Shown here piece after piece: positions 43,658-52,012 of a stretch of DNA of 64,000 nt. Positions within the stretch are counted from its first letter, which is position 1. Each line of letters starts with the position of its first letter. The DNA is taken from positions 682,001-746,000 of the forward strand of contig CAVONI010000011.1 in NCBI GenBank assembly GCA_963697285.1. Reading direction: 5' to 3'. Made by a program: the position numbers and the translations under genes. The notes under the pieces were generated by a model, which saw only the letters and a program-made list of their open reading frames with translations, had not been told where the DNA came from and did no database searches. The stretch is from JAEUQQ01 sp963697285 (lineage in GTDB: Bacteria > Acidobacteriota > Vicinamibacteria > Vicinamibacterales > JAFNAJ01).

Positions 43658-45808
43658 TCAACGCGTCCAGCCGAGCACATTCCGCACCACCGACCACCGC
43701 GGCTCGCGACGGGACGCCTCTTTGCCGTAGATCCAGTGGTCGGCGAGCGTCGAGAGCGTGCCGTCGCGCCGTTTCGTTTCGAGCCAGGTGTTCACGAACG
43801 ACACCCACCGCTGGTCGCCGGACGCAAGCGCGTAGGCGACTGGGAACTTGATGGGGTCGGGCGCGGGCACGACGACGGAATACTCGGGATGCAGCAGCGT
43901 GATGACCGAGGCGCGCTCGGCAGGCAGCACGACGGATTCGAAGGGAAGGGGTTCCGCGAATACGTCGCGCGTCTCGTCGAGCGTCTGGAAGCGAGCCTCC
44001 GGAAGGCGGGCCTCGACGACCGCGCGGAAGTACCGCAGGTCGGGCACTCCGACAGTGACCCTCTGCCGCATGCGGATCGCATCCCACGTCGCATACTCCT
44101 CGCGCAGGTGGTCGGGAACGAGAAAGGCCAGCGTCTCTTCGATGTAGGGATTCGAGAACGACATCCGCGTGGCGCGGAGAGGCGTCGCGACCAGCCCGCC
44201 CATGACGATGTCGCAGCCGCCTGGCGCAAGCGATGCTTCAAGGTCCGGGCCCTTCAGCGACCGGACCTCCAGGCCGACCTGCAGGTCGCGTGCGAGCTGG
44301 TTCGCCATCTCCACGTCGAGCCCGCGCCACTGCCCGGCCTCGTTCACCCACGAGAAGGGCGGGCGCCCATCGATCAGCCCCACGCGCACGGCGCCCCGCT
44401 GACGGATGCGGGCGAACACCGAAGGGTCTCCGTCGTCGGCTGCAGGCGTGCTCACCGGCGCCGCCGGCAGCAGGGGTGCCATCGCGGCCACCACGTCTCG
44501 TCCGTCGAAGGTCGGGCGCAGGACGGTTGCGAACAGGACGCGGAGCGCGACGACGGTGGCGGCGCTCAGCAGAACCGTGATGACGATGTACCGGGCGAGC
44601 TGCGCGGGGCGAACCCGGATCAGGCCGGCCACGGCCGCGCTCCCCAGCACACCCACCACGATGGTGTGAACGCCTGCGAGCAGCGCGCCGAAGCGCTGAT
44701 TCACCATGCCGGTCGCCAGGAACAACTGGAACGTGTCTGCGGGCACGCGGAACAGATCGAGCACGAAGGGCACCGCGGCGTTGAGGCTGCCGAAGAACGA
44801 GAGCAGGCTCACGAGCGCCAGCTGCGGGTACGACGACATCGGGATCGGTGTGTCCGCGAACCACGCGGCGAACAGCACGAAGCTGATCGACAGCAGCTTG
44901 CCCACGTGCGGGAAGTTGAACGACGCGGGCACGAGGACGTCCGGGAGCGCCTCGACGTGGGTGACGTGCGGGTAGTGCCGCCGCAGCAGCTGCTCGGCCG
45001 CCTCGGTCAGCGCGGGCAGGACAATGAACAGGTCGCCGGCTGCGAACGCGGTGACCAGCGCGTCACGCGTGGCCGCCAGGAGCTCCCGGTACCGGATCGG
45101 CGTGAGCGCGGTCACCAGGCCAGGCAGCACCCAGCCGGCCAGGAGAAGCGCAAACGCCCCGTAGGCCACCAGGTACACCTGCACGCGCACGAGTTCCTGC
45201 GTGTTGAACGTGCCGGCCGCGTTGGCGGCGACGGCGAACATCCCGTACGGCGTCAACCGCGTCACGAGACGGGTCGCGCGCGACAGCGCCCGGTTGGTTT
45301 CGCCGAGAAGTTCGAGCAGCGCGGCCTTGCGATCGAGCGTCAGCACCGCGACGCCGAGCACCACCGAGAACAGGACCACCGCCGGCACCACGTTGTTGGC
45401 GAGCGCGTGGAACGGGTTGGCCGGTATGTACAGCCCGACGAAATCGAACGACGGCTGGGCGGCCACGAGAGACGCCGAGAAGAACGCGCCGCTCTCCACG
45501 TGCGGGAACACGACCGGCAGCAGCAGGGCGAACGCGATCGCGATCAGCCAGAGCCCACCGATCACGACGCCGGCGCCGATCCCCACCCGCTTCGCGTCGG
45601 CAGGCGAGAGCCCCCCGAGGCTCGAGATGATCGACACCGTGACGTACGGCAGGACGGTCATCTGGAGGAGCTTGATGAACGCGTCTGCCACGTAGCCGAG
45701 CGGGGCGACCAGCTCGCCGAAGAACAGGCCCGCCGCGATGCCCGCGGCGAGCCAGGCCAGGATCCGGGTCGAGAACGACATCCCGGCGGTGCGACCTTCG
45801 CGGCTCAT
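43658..45808 (-). CDS. Dicarboxylate/amino-acid symporter fused to a solute-binding domain
   Basis: Residues about 10-420 form an SDF-type (DAACS) Na+/H+ symporter, with KLLQMTVLPYVTVSIISSLGG, the AAGDLFIVLPAL hairpin region and PASFNFPHVGKLLSI. One extra helix follows (YIVITVLLSAATVVALRVL, about 437-455), and residues about 480-700 are a periplasmic solute-binding domain of family 3 (RIRQRGAVRVGLIDGRPPFSWVN, then WRGLDVEMANQLARDL, then CDIVMGGLVATPLRATRMSFS). Because SDF proteins end in the cytoplasm, the extra helix would put the binding domain in the periplasm. Amino acids or C4-dicarboxylates are the likely cargo. ATG 45808 overlaps the upstream gene's stop; ATG 45781 is an alternative. 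Confidence 0.88.
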   Translation of the reverse strand: MSREGRTAGMSFSTRILAWLAAGIAAGLFFGELVAPLGYVADAFIKLLQMTVLPYVTVSIISSLGGLSPADAKRVGIGAGVVIGGLWLIAIAFALLLPVVFPHVESGAFFSASLVAAQPSFDFVGLYIPANPFHALANNVVPAVVLFSVVLGVAVLTLDRKAALLELLGETNRALSRATRLVTRLTPYGMFAVAANAAGTFNTQELVRVQVYLVAYGAFALLLAGWVLPGLVTALTPIRYRELLAATRDALVTAFAAGDLFIVLPALTEAAEQLLRRHYPHVTHVEALPDVLVPASFNFPHVGKLLSISFVLFAAWFADTPIPMSSYPQLALVSLLSFFGSLNAAVPFVLDLFRVPADTFQLFLATGMVNQRFGALLAGVHTIVVGVLGSAAVAGLIRVRPAQLARYIVITVLLSAATVVALRVLFATVLRPTFDGRDVVAAMAPLLPAAPVSTPAADDGDPSVFARIRQRGAVRVGLIDGRPPFSWVNEAGQWRGLDVEMANQLARDLQVGLEVRSLKGPDLEASLAPGGCDIVMGGLVATPLRATRMSFSNPYIEETLAFLVPDHLREEYATWDAIRMRQRVTVGVPDLRYFRAVVEARLPEARFQTLDETRDVFAEPLPFESVVLPAERASVITLLHPEYSVVVPAPDPIKFPVAYALASGDQRWVSFVNTWLETKRRDGTLSTLADHWIYGKEASRREPRWSVVRNVLGWTR

Positions 45809-46572
45809 TCGCGGATGGACTCCTCGAGCAGCCGGAGCGCCTCGTCGGCGACCCCCACGCGGATGAACCCGGCGCGCGGCTGGTCCAGGTCGAGCACGAC
45901 GTAGACGGTGAGTGCGACGGCCCCCGCGAACAGCAGCGCGTGCAGCCAGGATTTCGCGTCGCGGCTGCCCATGTGGAGCCCGGCCACCAGGGCGCTGAGC
46001 AGGGCGATCCCTGCAAGGAGGAGGAGCACCGGGGTCGGGAGGTGCGTGGCGCTGATGATCGATCGCGCCATCGCGACGTCGAACATCTCATTGACGGCCG
46101 GGATGAGCAGCCGCGGGGCGTTGGCCTCCGGCGCCCGGCGGTTCACCTCGACCGCCGCGTCCCAGATCGATCGCTGCACGGCCGACGCCCTGGCGTACGC
46201 GCGCGTCGCCTCGGTGCGGCCAAGGCCCTGGTACACCTCGCGCCTGGCCGCCACGTATTCCCGGAACAGCGGTCGCATCCGTTCGCGCTCGTCGTCGGCG
46301 AGCAGGTCGAGGCGCAGGTAGGCGGTACCGATGGCGTTGGCCTCCTCGACAACCTGCGCCCGTCGCGCCTCGAGGCGCGCGCTTGCGCCGGCGTACGCGA
46401 ATCCGAGCAGCAGGGTGAGCAGCGCAAAGAGCGCCGCCTCGGTTGCAGGCCCGCTCGCCGGGCTCACGCGAAGCGACGCGACGCGCGTGGCGCAGCGATA
46501 GCCGATCTCGAGGCACACCAGCATGCCTGCCAGGATGGCGAGCGCGGGAACGACCGACGTCAGAGTGCTCAT
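45805..46572 (-). CDS. Membrane protein, DUF4239/bestrophin-like
   Basis: A 255-residue protein: two N-terminal helices (VPALAILAGMLVCLEIGY, ALFALLTLLLGFAYAGA), a long soluble coil with VEEANAIGTAYLRLDLLADDERERMRPLFREYVAARRE, then two C-terminal helices (VLLLLAGIALLSALVAGL, ALLFAGAVALTVYVVLDLDQPR). This matches DUF4239, distantly related to bestrophin channels. The EANAIGTAYLR motif is the diagnostic block. It overlaps the symporter start by 4 bp, indicating co-translation, but the functional link is unknown. Confidence 0.8.
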   Translation of the reverse strand: MSTLTSVVPALAILAGMLVCLEIGYRCATRVASLRVSPASGPATEAALFALLTLLLGFAYAGASARLEARRAQVVEEANAIGTAYLRLDLLADDERERMRPLFREYVAARREVYQGLGRTEATRAYARASAVQRSIWDAAVEVNRRAPEANAPRLLIPAVNEMFDVAMARSIISATHLPTPVLLLLAGIALLSALVAGLHMGSRDAKSWLHALLFAGAVALTVYVVLDLDQPRAGFIRVGVADEALRLLEESIRE

Positions 46573-46634
46573 CGAGACCACTGGCTCCGGGAAGGGATGC
46601 GGTAGGATGTCGCGACAACACGCGCGGGGGTAGC

Positions 46635-47471
46635 ATGCAGGGTCCAACGCACACGGGTCGGGCGCTGTTCGGCAAGGTTCGGTACGGAGTCGTGCTCCAG
46701 TTGTTCGGCGATGCCGAGCGCGAGATGCAGGCGTCTGACCTGGCGCACCTGATCCCCTGCCCGGTGGCTGCGGTCCGCAGGGAACTGACGGTGCTGGCAC
46801 GCGGGCATCTGATCCTGAAAAGCGTGCGCGACGGCAGGACCTGGTATCGTGCCGACCGGACCGCCCGCCTCTTCGCCGCGTTGCACCTGCTGGCGCAGGA
46901 GGAGAACGATCTCGCGCCGGCCCCGGGCGGGGAGCGCGTGCGGGCCCCGTCTCGAGGCCCCCGGCGTGTCGCCGACGCAGCGCCTGCCCGGCGACTCACC
47001 GCGGACCTCTTCGATCGGCACTACGCGTTCATCGCCATCGCCATGAACGAGTGGGTCCTTCGACACATGGCGCGCGTCTACGCCACCTTCGAAAGCGACC
47101 TCGTCGCGGCCCTCGTTCTCGGCGAGATCGCGCACCACAATGTCTCCCGCCTCGCCCCTGCCCTTGATTACGACCGGCAGCGCATCCGCGACGCGCTGGC
47201 AGGACCCGACGCATTGCACGCCATGTTGCCGTGCAACGCCTTCTCGATCAGCGAAGCGACCCGCATCCCCCGGGAGACCGTCCGCCGGAAGGTGAAGGAC
47301 CTCGTCGCCAGCGGCTGGTTGACGCGCACTGGCCGCGGGGAACTCTTCATCACCCCTGAGATCGCACGCCACTTCGGTTCCCTGACCTTCGCAACCGCAA
47401 CCGACCTGCTCGAGGTCGTGGACAAAGTGCGGAACCGGGTGTTCCGTCACCGGGATGACACGTCCGGCTGA
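46635..47471 (+). CDS. Transcriptional regulator with two winged-helix domains
   Basis: A 278-residue protein. The N-terminal domain (LFGKVRYGVVLQLFG, then AHLIPCPVAAVRRELTVLARGHLI) is a winged helix similar to ArsR/MarR-like domains. A Pro/Arg-rich linker is followed by a helical segment and a second helix-turn-helix, FSISEATRIPRETVRRKVKDLVASGWLTR. The second half is paralogous to the protein at 39084-39464. It is divergent from the DUF4239/symporter pair and could control it. No ligand site is evident. Confidence 0.75.
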   Translation: MQGPTHTGRALFGKVRYGVVLQLFGDAEREMQASDLAHLIPCPVAAVRRELTVLARGHLILKSVRDGRTWYRADRTARLFAALHLLAQEENDLAPAPGGERVRAPSRGPRRVADAAPARRLTADLFDRHYAFIAIAMNEWVLRHMARVYATFESDLVAALVLGEIAHHNVSRLAPALDYDRQRIRDALAGPDALHAMLPCNAFSISEATRIPRETVRRKVKDLVASGWLTRTGRGELFITPEIARHFGSLTFATATDLLEVVDKVRNRVFRHRDDTSG

Positions 47472-47473
47472 CG

Positions 47474-48241
47474 TCAGTCGAGTTCCTGCACGCCGCCGCC
47501 GCTGACCGTCAGCACCTGCCCGCTGATCCACGCCGCCGCGGGGGAGCACAGGAACAGCGCGGCGTTCGCGATGTCGGACGGCTCGCCCAGGCGCCCGAGC
47601 GGCGTGTGCTTCAACATCGCGCGCTCGATCTCGGGATTCAGCACGCTGGCGAGCGCTGCCGTCTTGATGGCACCCGGCGCAATCGCGTTCACGCGGATGC
47701 CTCGTGGGCCCAGGTCGAACGCCACGTTGCGCGTCAGATGGCTGACGGCCGCCTTCGACGAGCCGTAGGATGCCATCCGGGCGTTCTTGTTCTCCCCCGC
47801 CATGGAGCTGATGTTGAGCACGGCGCCCCCGCCCGCGGCCTCCATGTGAGGAGCGCACAGTTGCGTCATGCGAAACGTGGAGAACACGTTCAGCTCGAAC
47901 GCCCAGACGAACGTCTCGAGCGGCATGTCGAACGGCTTGGGCCCGCCGCCGCCGGCGTTGTTCACGAGAATGGTAATCGATCCGAACTCGTCGACCGCCG
48001 CCTTCACGAGTGCCTCGCGAGCGGCCTCGTCGGTTACGTTGCAGGCTCGCGCGATCGCACGACCACCCGCCGCGCGAATGCCGGCAGCGACCTCCTCGGC
48101 CGCCTCAGGCTTCAGATCGCTCACCGCCACCGCGGCACCCGCGCTGGCGAACAGCTCCGAAATGGCGCGGCCGATGCCGGCCCCGCCGGCCGTGACAATG
48201 GCAACCTGGTTCTTCAGACTGAGCTTCCCGTCCACGCTCAT
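47474..48241 (-). CDS. Short-chain dehydrogenase, 7-alpha-hydroxysteroid dehydrogenase-like
   Basis: A classical SDR of 255 residues. The NAD(P) loop is TAGGAGIGRA, NNAGGG stabilises the core, and the catalytic residues are Ser in NISSMAGE and Tyr/Lys in YGSSKAA. RVNAIAPGAIKTAAL is the usual substrate-loop entry, and ISGQVLTVSGGGVQELD ends the protein. It resembles 7-alpha-hydroxysteroid and 3-oxoacyl dehydrogenases; the true substrate is open. ATG 48241 has a GAGGAGAG site 4-5 bp upstream. Stop codons of this gene and the regulator are 2 bp apart. Confidence 0.88.
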   Translation of the reverse strand: MSVDGKLSLKNQVAIVTAGGAGIGRAISELFASAGAAVAVSDLKPEAAEEVAAGIRAAGGRAIARACNVTDEAAREALVKAAVDEFGSITILVNNAGGGGPKPFDMPLETFVWAFELNVFSTFRMTQLCAPHMEAAGGGAVLNISSMAGENKNARMASYGSSKAAVSHLTRNVAFDLGPRGIRVNAIAPGAIKTAALASVLNPEIERAMLKHTPLGRLGEPSDIANAALFLCSPAAAWISGQVLTVSGGGVQELD

Positions 48242-48432
48242 TTCACTCTCCTCGACGCAGCGTCGTTGTTGGTGATGCACGATGCTAAAGGCGCGGGAGC
48301 GCGTGCGGCGGCCGCGGGTGCCCATTATGGGTAGTCCCAGCGCAATCATCTCGACCCGGCGACCGTCAACTCCCGGACTCGCGACAGTTCGGGGCCGTCG
48401 CCTTGACAACCCTGGTGCCTGCCCGGAGCTTC

Positions 48433-48897
48433 TCAGTGCCGTACCTCGCCGGCGTCCCGTCGCCCGCCCTCTTCGTCACCCTCGTCGGCCATCGGCTCCG
48501 GCCCGCTGGGCGCGTGCGCCATCAGCGCGAGATCGCTCTGCCAGGCGTCGATGAACGCACCGAACGACGCCCGAGCGTACTCGCCGTGGAAGACGGCCGT
48601 CGCCCGGAACAGGTACCCGCCGTCATCCCGTGTGCCGAGGGCGAACCTGACGAATATGCCCACGTTGTTGCAGCGGTTGGCGAAATCCACCCACTCGGCC
48701 CGCAGAGTGTCCGACGGCCGGCCGAGGTCGAACAACGCCACCATCCGCACGCCAAAGGGAACGGTCCGGAAGCACACGTCCGGGCGCGTGGGATGCGATG
48801 CGAACATCCACCCGTCATCCTGCAGGATTGAGCTGTAGCCAAGGAACTCCAGGTGCTTCCTGACCCACGCGGTCGTCTTGTCGTTGCTCGCTGCCAC
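48433..48897 (-). CDS. YbjN-like small protein, function unknown
   Basis: A 154-residue protein from GTG 48897, preceded by a GGAGGTGG ribosome site. WVRKHLEFLGYSSILQDDGWMFASH, then VALFDLGRPSDTLRAEWVDFANRCNNV, resembles the alpha/beta fold of YbjN/type III chaperone-like proteins. The last 30 residues are acidic and probably disordered. No enzymatic motif. It is isolated between an SDR and a DUF932 remnant. Confidence 0.55.
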   Translation of the reverse strand: MAASNDKTTAWVRKHLEFLGYSSILQDDGWMFASHPTRPDVCFRTVPFGVRMVALFDLGRPSDTLRAEWVDFANRCNNVGIFVRFALGTRDDGGYLFRATAVFHGEYARASFGAFIDAWQSDLALMAHAPSGPEPMADEGDEEGGRRDAGEVRH

Positions 48898-49072
48898 GCT
48901 GCCACCTCCCTGCTCTCGCGCCAATCGCTGACCTCCCGATCGTCGGGCAGGGACGTGACAGCGAAGGTCACTCGGACGGGATGCTCCGAGGTGCATGCAG
49001 GCGGAAGGTCGGACGCTGTGTGACCCCACCTGTCACACCCTCCGGGTATCACGTGTCCAGGAAGGTACCTTC

Positions 49073-49779
49073 ATGGTCGCGATCGAACAGAACACATCCG
49101 ACACCTGGCGCGGATCTCCGGTCGTTCGCTACAGCCGCGCGCTCGAGGAGGTGCGGGAGTACGTGCCACAGGTCGAGCGGCACCCACTGGCGGTGCTTTT
49201 CAATCCGCAAGCCGCCCTCGTCGCTTTCCACCCGAGGCTGGATGCGATCGTGTGCCGGCCGGTCGGTGGCAAGGGCGAGGCGATCCCTGTCGCCGCCGTG
49301 TCGAAGGACTACACGCTCGTGTCCCACCGTGACGTCTTCGACCTCGTGACGAGCGCGCTCGGGAAGTTCGAGATTCCGGCAGGCGACGTGCTCGCCGACC
49401 TCGCGCTCACGGAGTACGGGGAGCGCATGGCCCTGAGTGTGTTCCTGCCCTCGCGCTTTGCATTCGATCCCGGCGATGGTCACCCCATGGCGCTGCGGCT
49501 GGAGTGCGCAGCGCGTGGGGCGCGAAAGCGGCTGCGCGTGCGTACCACATCGCGCTGACCGGCCGGGATGCGCTGGTCACCGGGCCCTACACACGCAGGC
49601 AAGCGACGCAGCTCTCGACCACACCCGCCGAGAGGGTGCCGGGCGCCCCTCTACGCAGCGACAACCTGTTCGACATCGCACAGGTGCTGGCGTGGCTGGC
49701 CGGGCAACGGCGCGACTGGTCTGGGCGAGCGGCGTGGAGAGATCGCATTCCCGAGTTGTTGTCGCCCCTGGAGGCCTGA
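49073..49779 (+). pseudogene. DUF932 (phage/plasmid-like) gene with internal deletion
   Basis: The first part reads VVRYSRALEEVREYVPQ, then PVAAVSKDYTLVSHRDVFDLV, then GERMALSVFLPSRF and HPMALRLEC, the N-terminal half of DUF932. After LRLEC the family normally has NSVDGSTRF and about 100 more residues. Here the sequence goes straight, in a different frame, to WGAKAAARAYHIALTGRDA, then LRSDNLFDIAQVLAWLAGQRRDW, the C-terminal end of the same family. So the middle is missing and the two ends are out of frame. DUF932 genes are common on plasmids and prophages. Confidence 0.7.
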
Positions 49780-49825
49780 TCTCGATACACGCTGACGATG
49801 ATCGTGGTGGATGGGGCAACGCGAG

Positions 49826-50161
49826 TCACCGCCCCAGCGCCTTCTCGATGTCGCCGAGCGTGATCATCATCGTCATCGGATCGATCGGGGACTCGGCGAA
49901 ACCGTGGTGGAGGTAGAAGCGCTTCGCCTCGTCCGACACCGCATGCAGGAGCACGGCGCGGATACCCGCGACCTCGCCGGCTTGAAGCGTTCGCAACAGC
50001 GCATCGCGAAGCAGGGCCACGCCGAGGCCCGTTCCCTGGTGGGCGCGATCGACGGCCAACCGGCCCAGGACCATGACCGGAACGGGTTCGGGCATGTTCC
50101 GTCGCACGCGTCCCGTTGCCGCTGCCTGCAACACTGCGCCGGCCGCGAGCGCTTCCTGCAT
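49826..50161 (-). CDS. GNAT-type acetyltransferase toxin, N-truncated
   Basis: The frame shows VPVMVLGRLAVDRAHQGTGLGVALLRDALLR (acetyl-CoA loop QGTGLG), then IRAVLLHAVSDEAKRFYLHHGF, then PMTMMITLGDIEKAL. This is the conserved part of TacT/AtaT-type tRNA-acetylating toxins, which are usually about 165 residues. The first 50 or so residues are missing. Upstream of 50161 the sequence belongs to a different remnant. No RHH/DUF1778 antitoxin is present. It is probably inactive. Confidence 0.7.
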   Translation of the reverse strand: MQEALAAGAVLQAAATGRVRRNMPEPVPVMVLGRLAVDRAHQGTGLGVALLRDALLRTLQAGEVAGIRAVLLHAVSDEAKRFYLHHGFAESPIDPMTMMITLGDIEKALGR

Positions 50162-50172
50162 CTCCACCGCGC

Positions 50173-50318
50173 TCAAACCGGCGGCGTCAACGCGAATGCG
50201 ATTTTCGCCAGTTGCTCGGGCGCCTTGCCGATCCTGCGCAGGAAGGGAACCCAACGCGGATCGTCGTACAGGTTGACGAAGAGAGGATCCAACACGATCT
50301 CCGCGAAGGTGCCCCGGG
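50173..50318 (-). pseudogene. C-terminal remnant of a TPR-tailed signalling protein
   Basis: FAEIVLDPLFVNLYDDPRWVPFLRRIGKAPEQLAKIAF matches the last residues of long adenylate-cyclase/kinase TPR proteins (..DPLF..L..DPR...FLRR.G.A..QLA.I.F). Nothing upstream of about 50318 continues the family. The break coincides with the 41-bp repeat copy at 50319. It abuts the truncated GNAT gene. Confidence 0.65.
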
Positions 50319-50359
50319 ACGGGATCACGCGCGTCTGAGCATCACTGGGCTGTGCGCTG
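50319..50359. repeat. 41-bp dispersed repeat, copy 2
   Basis: Matches 30692-30732 at 40 of 41 positions in the same orientation. The minus strand encodes ..YQRTAQ plus a stop, as in copy 1, and the repeat borders a TPR gene remnant, also as in copy 1. Confidence 0.8.
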
Positions 50360-50484
50360 GTACGCGAGCCGCAGTCGTCTCCCCAGGTCACCACCGAAGC
50401 CATCACAGCAGGGTGGTCAGGCGAGAAGACCGTCGCCGAGTCGCTTCGGCGAGAAACTGCGTGGAATCAGCGATACGATACCGG

Positions 50485-51978
50485 ATGCTCGACCGGCTGT
50501 ACGCGCGCTGGATTGGCGCAGCGGACTGGGCCCACGCCCATCGCGTCGCGGTCTGCGTTGTCGGTGCGCCGCTCATCATGCTGGTGCTGGCGGCCATCAA
50601 CCAGGTCGTGCTGCTCGGCTTCCCCAACTCGGGCGACGAGTACGTCTACCTCTACCAGGCGCAGACGCTGGCAGCAGGGCGGCTGTGGAACACGCCGATC
50701 GAGCCGGCCGCGCTGTTCACCTTCAACTACATCGTCGAGGAACCGCACCGGGTGTTCGGAAGCTTTCCCGTGGGCTGGCCGCTGGCGCTGGCGGCGGCCA
50801 TTCGGCTGGGCGTCGGAGCGTGGCTGCTGAACCCGATCCTGGGCGCGCTGACGCTCGGACTGGTCTGGATGCTCGGCGCGCGTCTGTATGGCCCGCGCGC
50901 CGGGGTGTCGGCCGCGGCGTTGCTCGCCGTGTCGCCGTTCTTCCTGTTCAACGCCGCGTCCTACTTCTCGCACACGTTCTGCGGGGCGCTGCTCCTCGCC
51001 GCGGCCTGCGTGGCCGCGCGTGACGACCGGCGGCCGGCATGGGTGCCGGTCACCGTGGGGCTGCTCATCGGGTGGGCCGTGCTCGCGCGGTATTTCACGG
51101 GCGTGGCCTGCGGCATCCCCATCGCACTCTGGCTGCTGCGCCGGGGCGCCCCCCGGCTCCGGACGGCGGCGTTGTTCGTGGCAGGTGGGTTGCCCTGGGT
51201 GCTGTTGCTGGCGTCGTACAACACCGCGTTCAGCGGCTCACCGTGGCAACTCACCACCGGGGCGGGGACGTTGTCGATCTGGTTCGCAGACCGGTTCCTG
51301 CTCCGGGGCGCCGACATGCTGGCGACGCACCTCGTGCGCCACGCGACGTGGACGCCTCCGGCGTTGCTGGTGGCCTACGTGATGTACCTGCGCCTCGCGC
51401 CGCGCGCGGCGCGGTGCGGCCTGCTCGACTGGATGCTCGTGCTGGCGGCTGCCCTGCTGTACTTCTACGTCGAACGCGGCGGCAACCAGTATGGGCCGCG
51501 ATTCCACTACGAGCCGTTCCTCTTCGTGGTCGTCTTCGTGTGCGGCCACCTGTTTCGCGGCGAGGCGCTTGCGGGGCGGTCACGCGGCGAGCGCGTGCTG
51601 GCGGGCCTGATGGCGGCCAGCGTGGCCGTGCTGCCGGTGTCGTTTGCCGTGCACGCGGTGATCGAACAGCGCATAATCCGCGAGCGCATGGATCCATACA
51701 CGCAAGTGGCCCGCACGGGGTCGGATCAGGCGTTCGTGATGATTCGCGGACGCGTCGGCACCGCCCGTTCGATGGCGGCGGCCGACCTCACGCGCAACGG
51801 GATTGACGACGACGGCCGCGTGCTCTACGGCCTCGACCCGGGCGAGCCGAATCGATGCCCCTCCGCCGCGGCCTTCCCGGGGCGCACACCGTATTTGTAC
51901 CACTGGGACATTGGTGCCGCGCGAGGCGTGCTCACGCCGCTGGCTTGTCCGGCAGGCGACATGCAGAAGGCGAAGTAG
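50485..51978 (+). CDS. GT-C type membrane glycosyltransferase-like protein
   Basis: A 497-residue integral membrane protein with about 10 helices. The first loop contains NSGDEYVYLYQAQTLAAGRLW, the acidic DE-Y pattern of GT-C (ArnT/PMT-like) enzymes that use polyprenyl-phosphate sugars in the periplasm. A large C-terminal soluble part (from about 390) includes ERGGNQYGPRFHYEP and FVMIRGRVGTARSMAAADLTRN. It could transfer sugars to lipid or protein, but the donor is unknown. ATG 50485 was chosen where the hydrophobic pattern begins. Confidence 0.75.
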   Translation: MLDRLYARWIGAADWAHAHRVAVCVVGAPLIMLVLAAINQVVLLGFPNSGDEYVYLYQAQTLAAGRLWNTPIEPAALFTFNYIVEEPHRVFGSFPVGWPLALAAAIRLGVGAWLLNPILGALTLGLVWMLGARLYGPRAGVSAAALLAVSPFFLFNAASYFSHTFCGALLLAAACVAARDDRRPAWVPVTVGLLIGWAVLARYFTGVACGIPIALWLLRRGAPRLRTAALFVAGGLPWVLLLASYNTAFSGSPWQLTTGAGTLSIWFADRFLLRGADMLATHLVRHATWTPPALLVAYVMYLRLAPRAARCGLLDWMLVLAAALLYFYVERGGNQYGPRFHYEPFLFVVVFVCGHLFRGEALAGRSRGERVLAGLMAASVAVLPVSFAVHAVIEQRIIRERMDPYTQVARTGSDQAFVMIRGRVGTARSMAAADLTRNGIDDDGRVLYGLDPGEPNRCPSAAAFPGRTPYLYHWDIGAARGVLTPLACPAGDMQKAK

Positions 51979-52012
51979 GGATGCGACGGTTCTTCAGGAA
52001 CGGAGACAACTT

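Noticed and set aside
43736..45904. 722-codon open frame on the plus strand
   Set aside because: It is the exact antisense of the symporter gene, with His/Arg/Gln-rich composition and no family motif; a GC-driven shadow.
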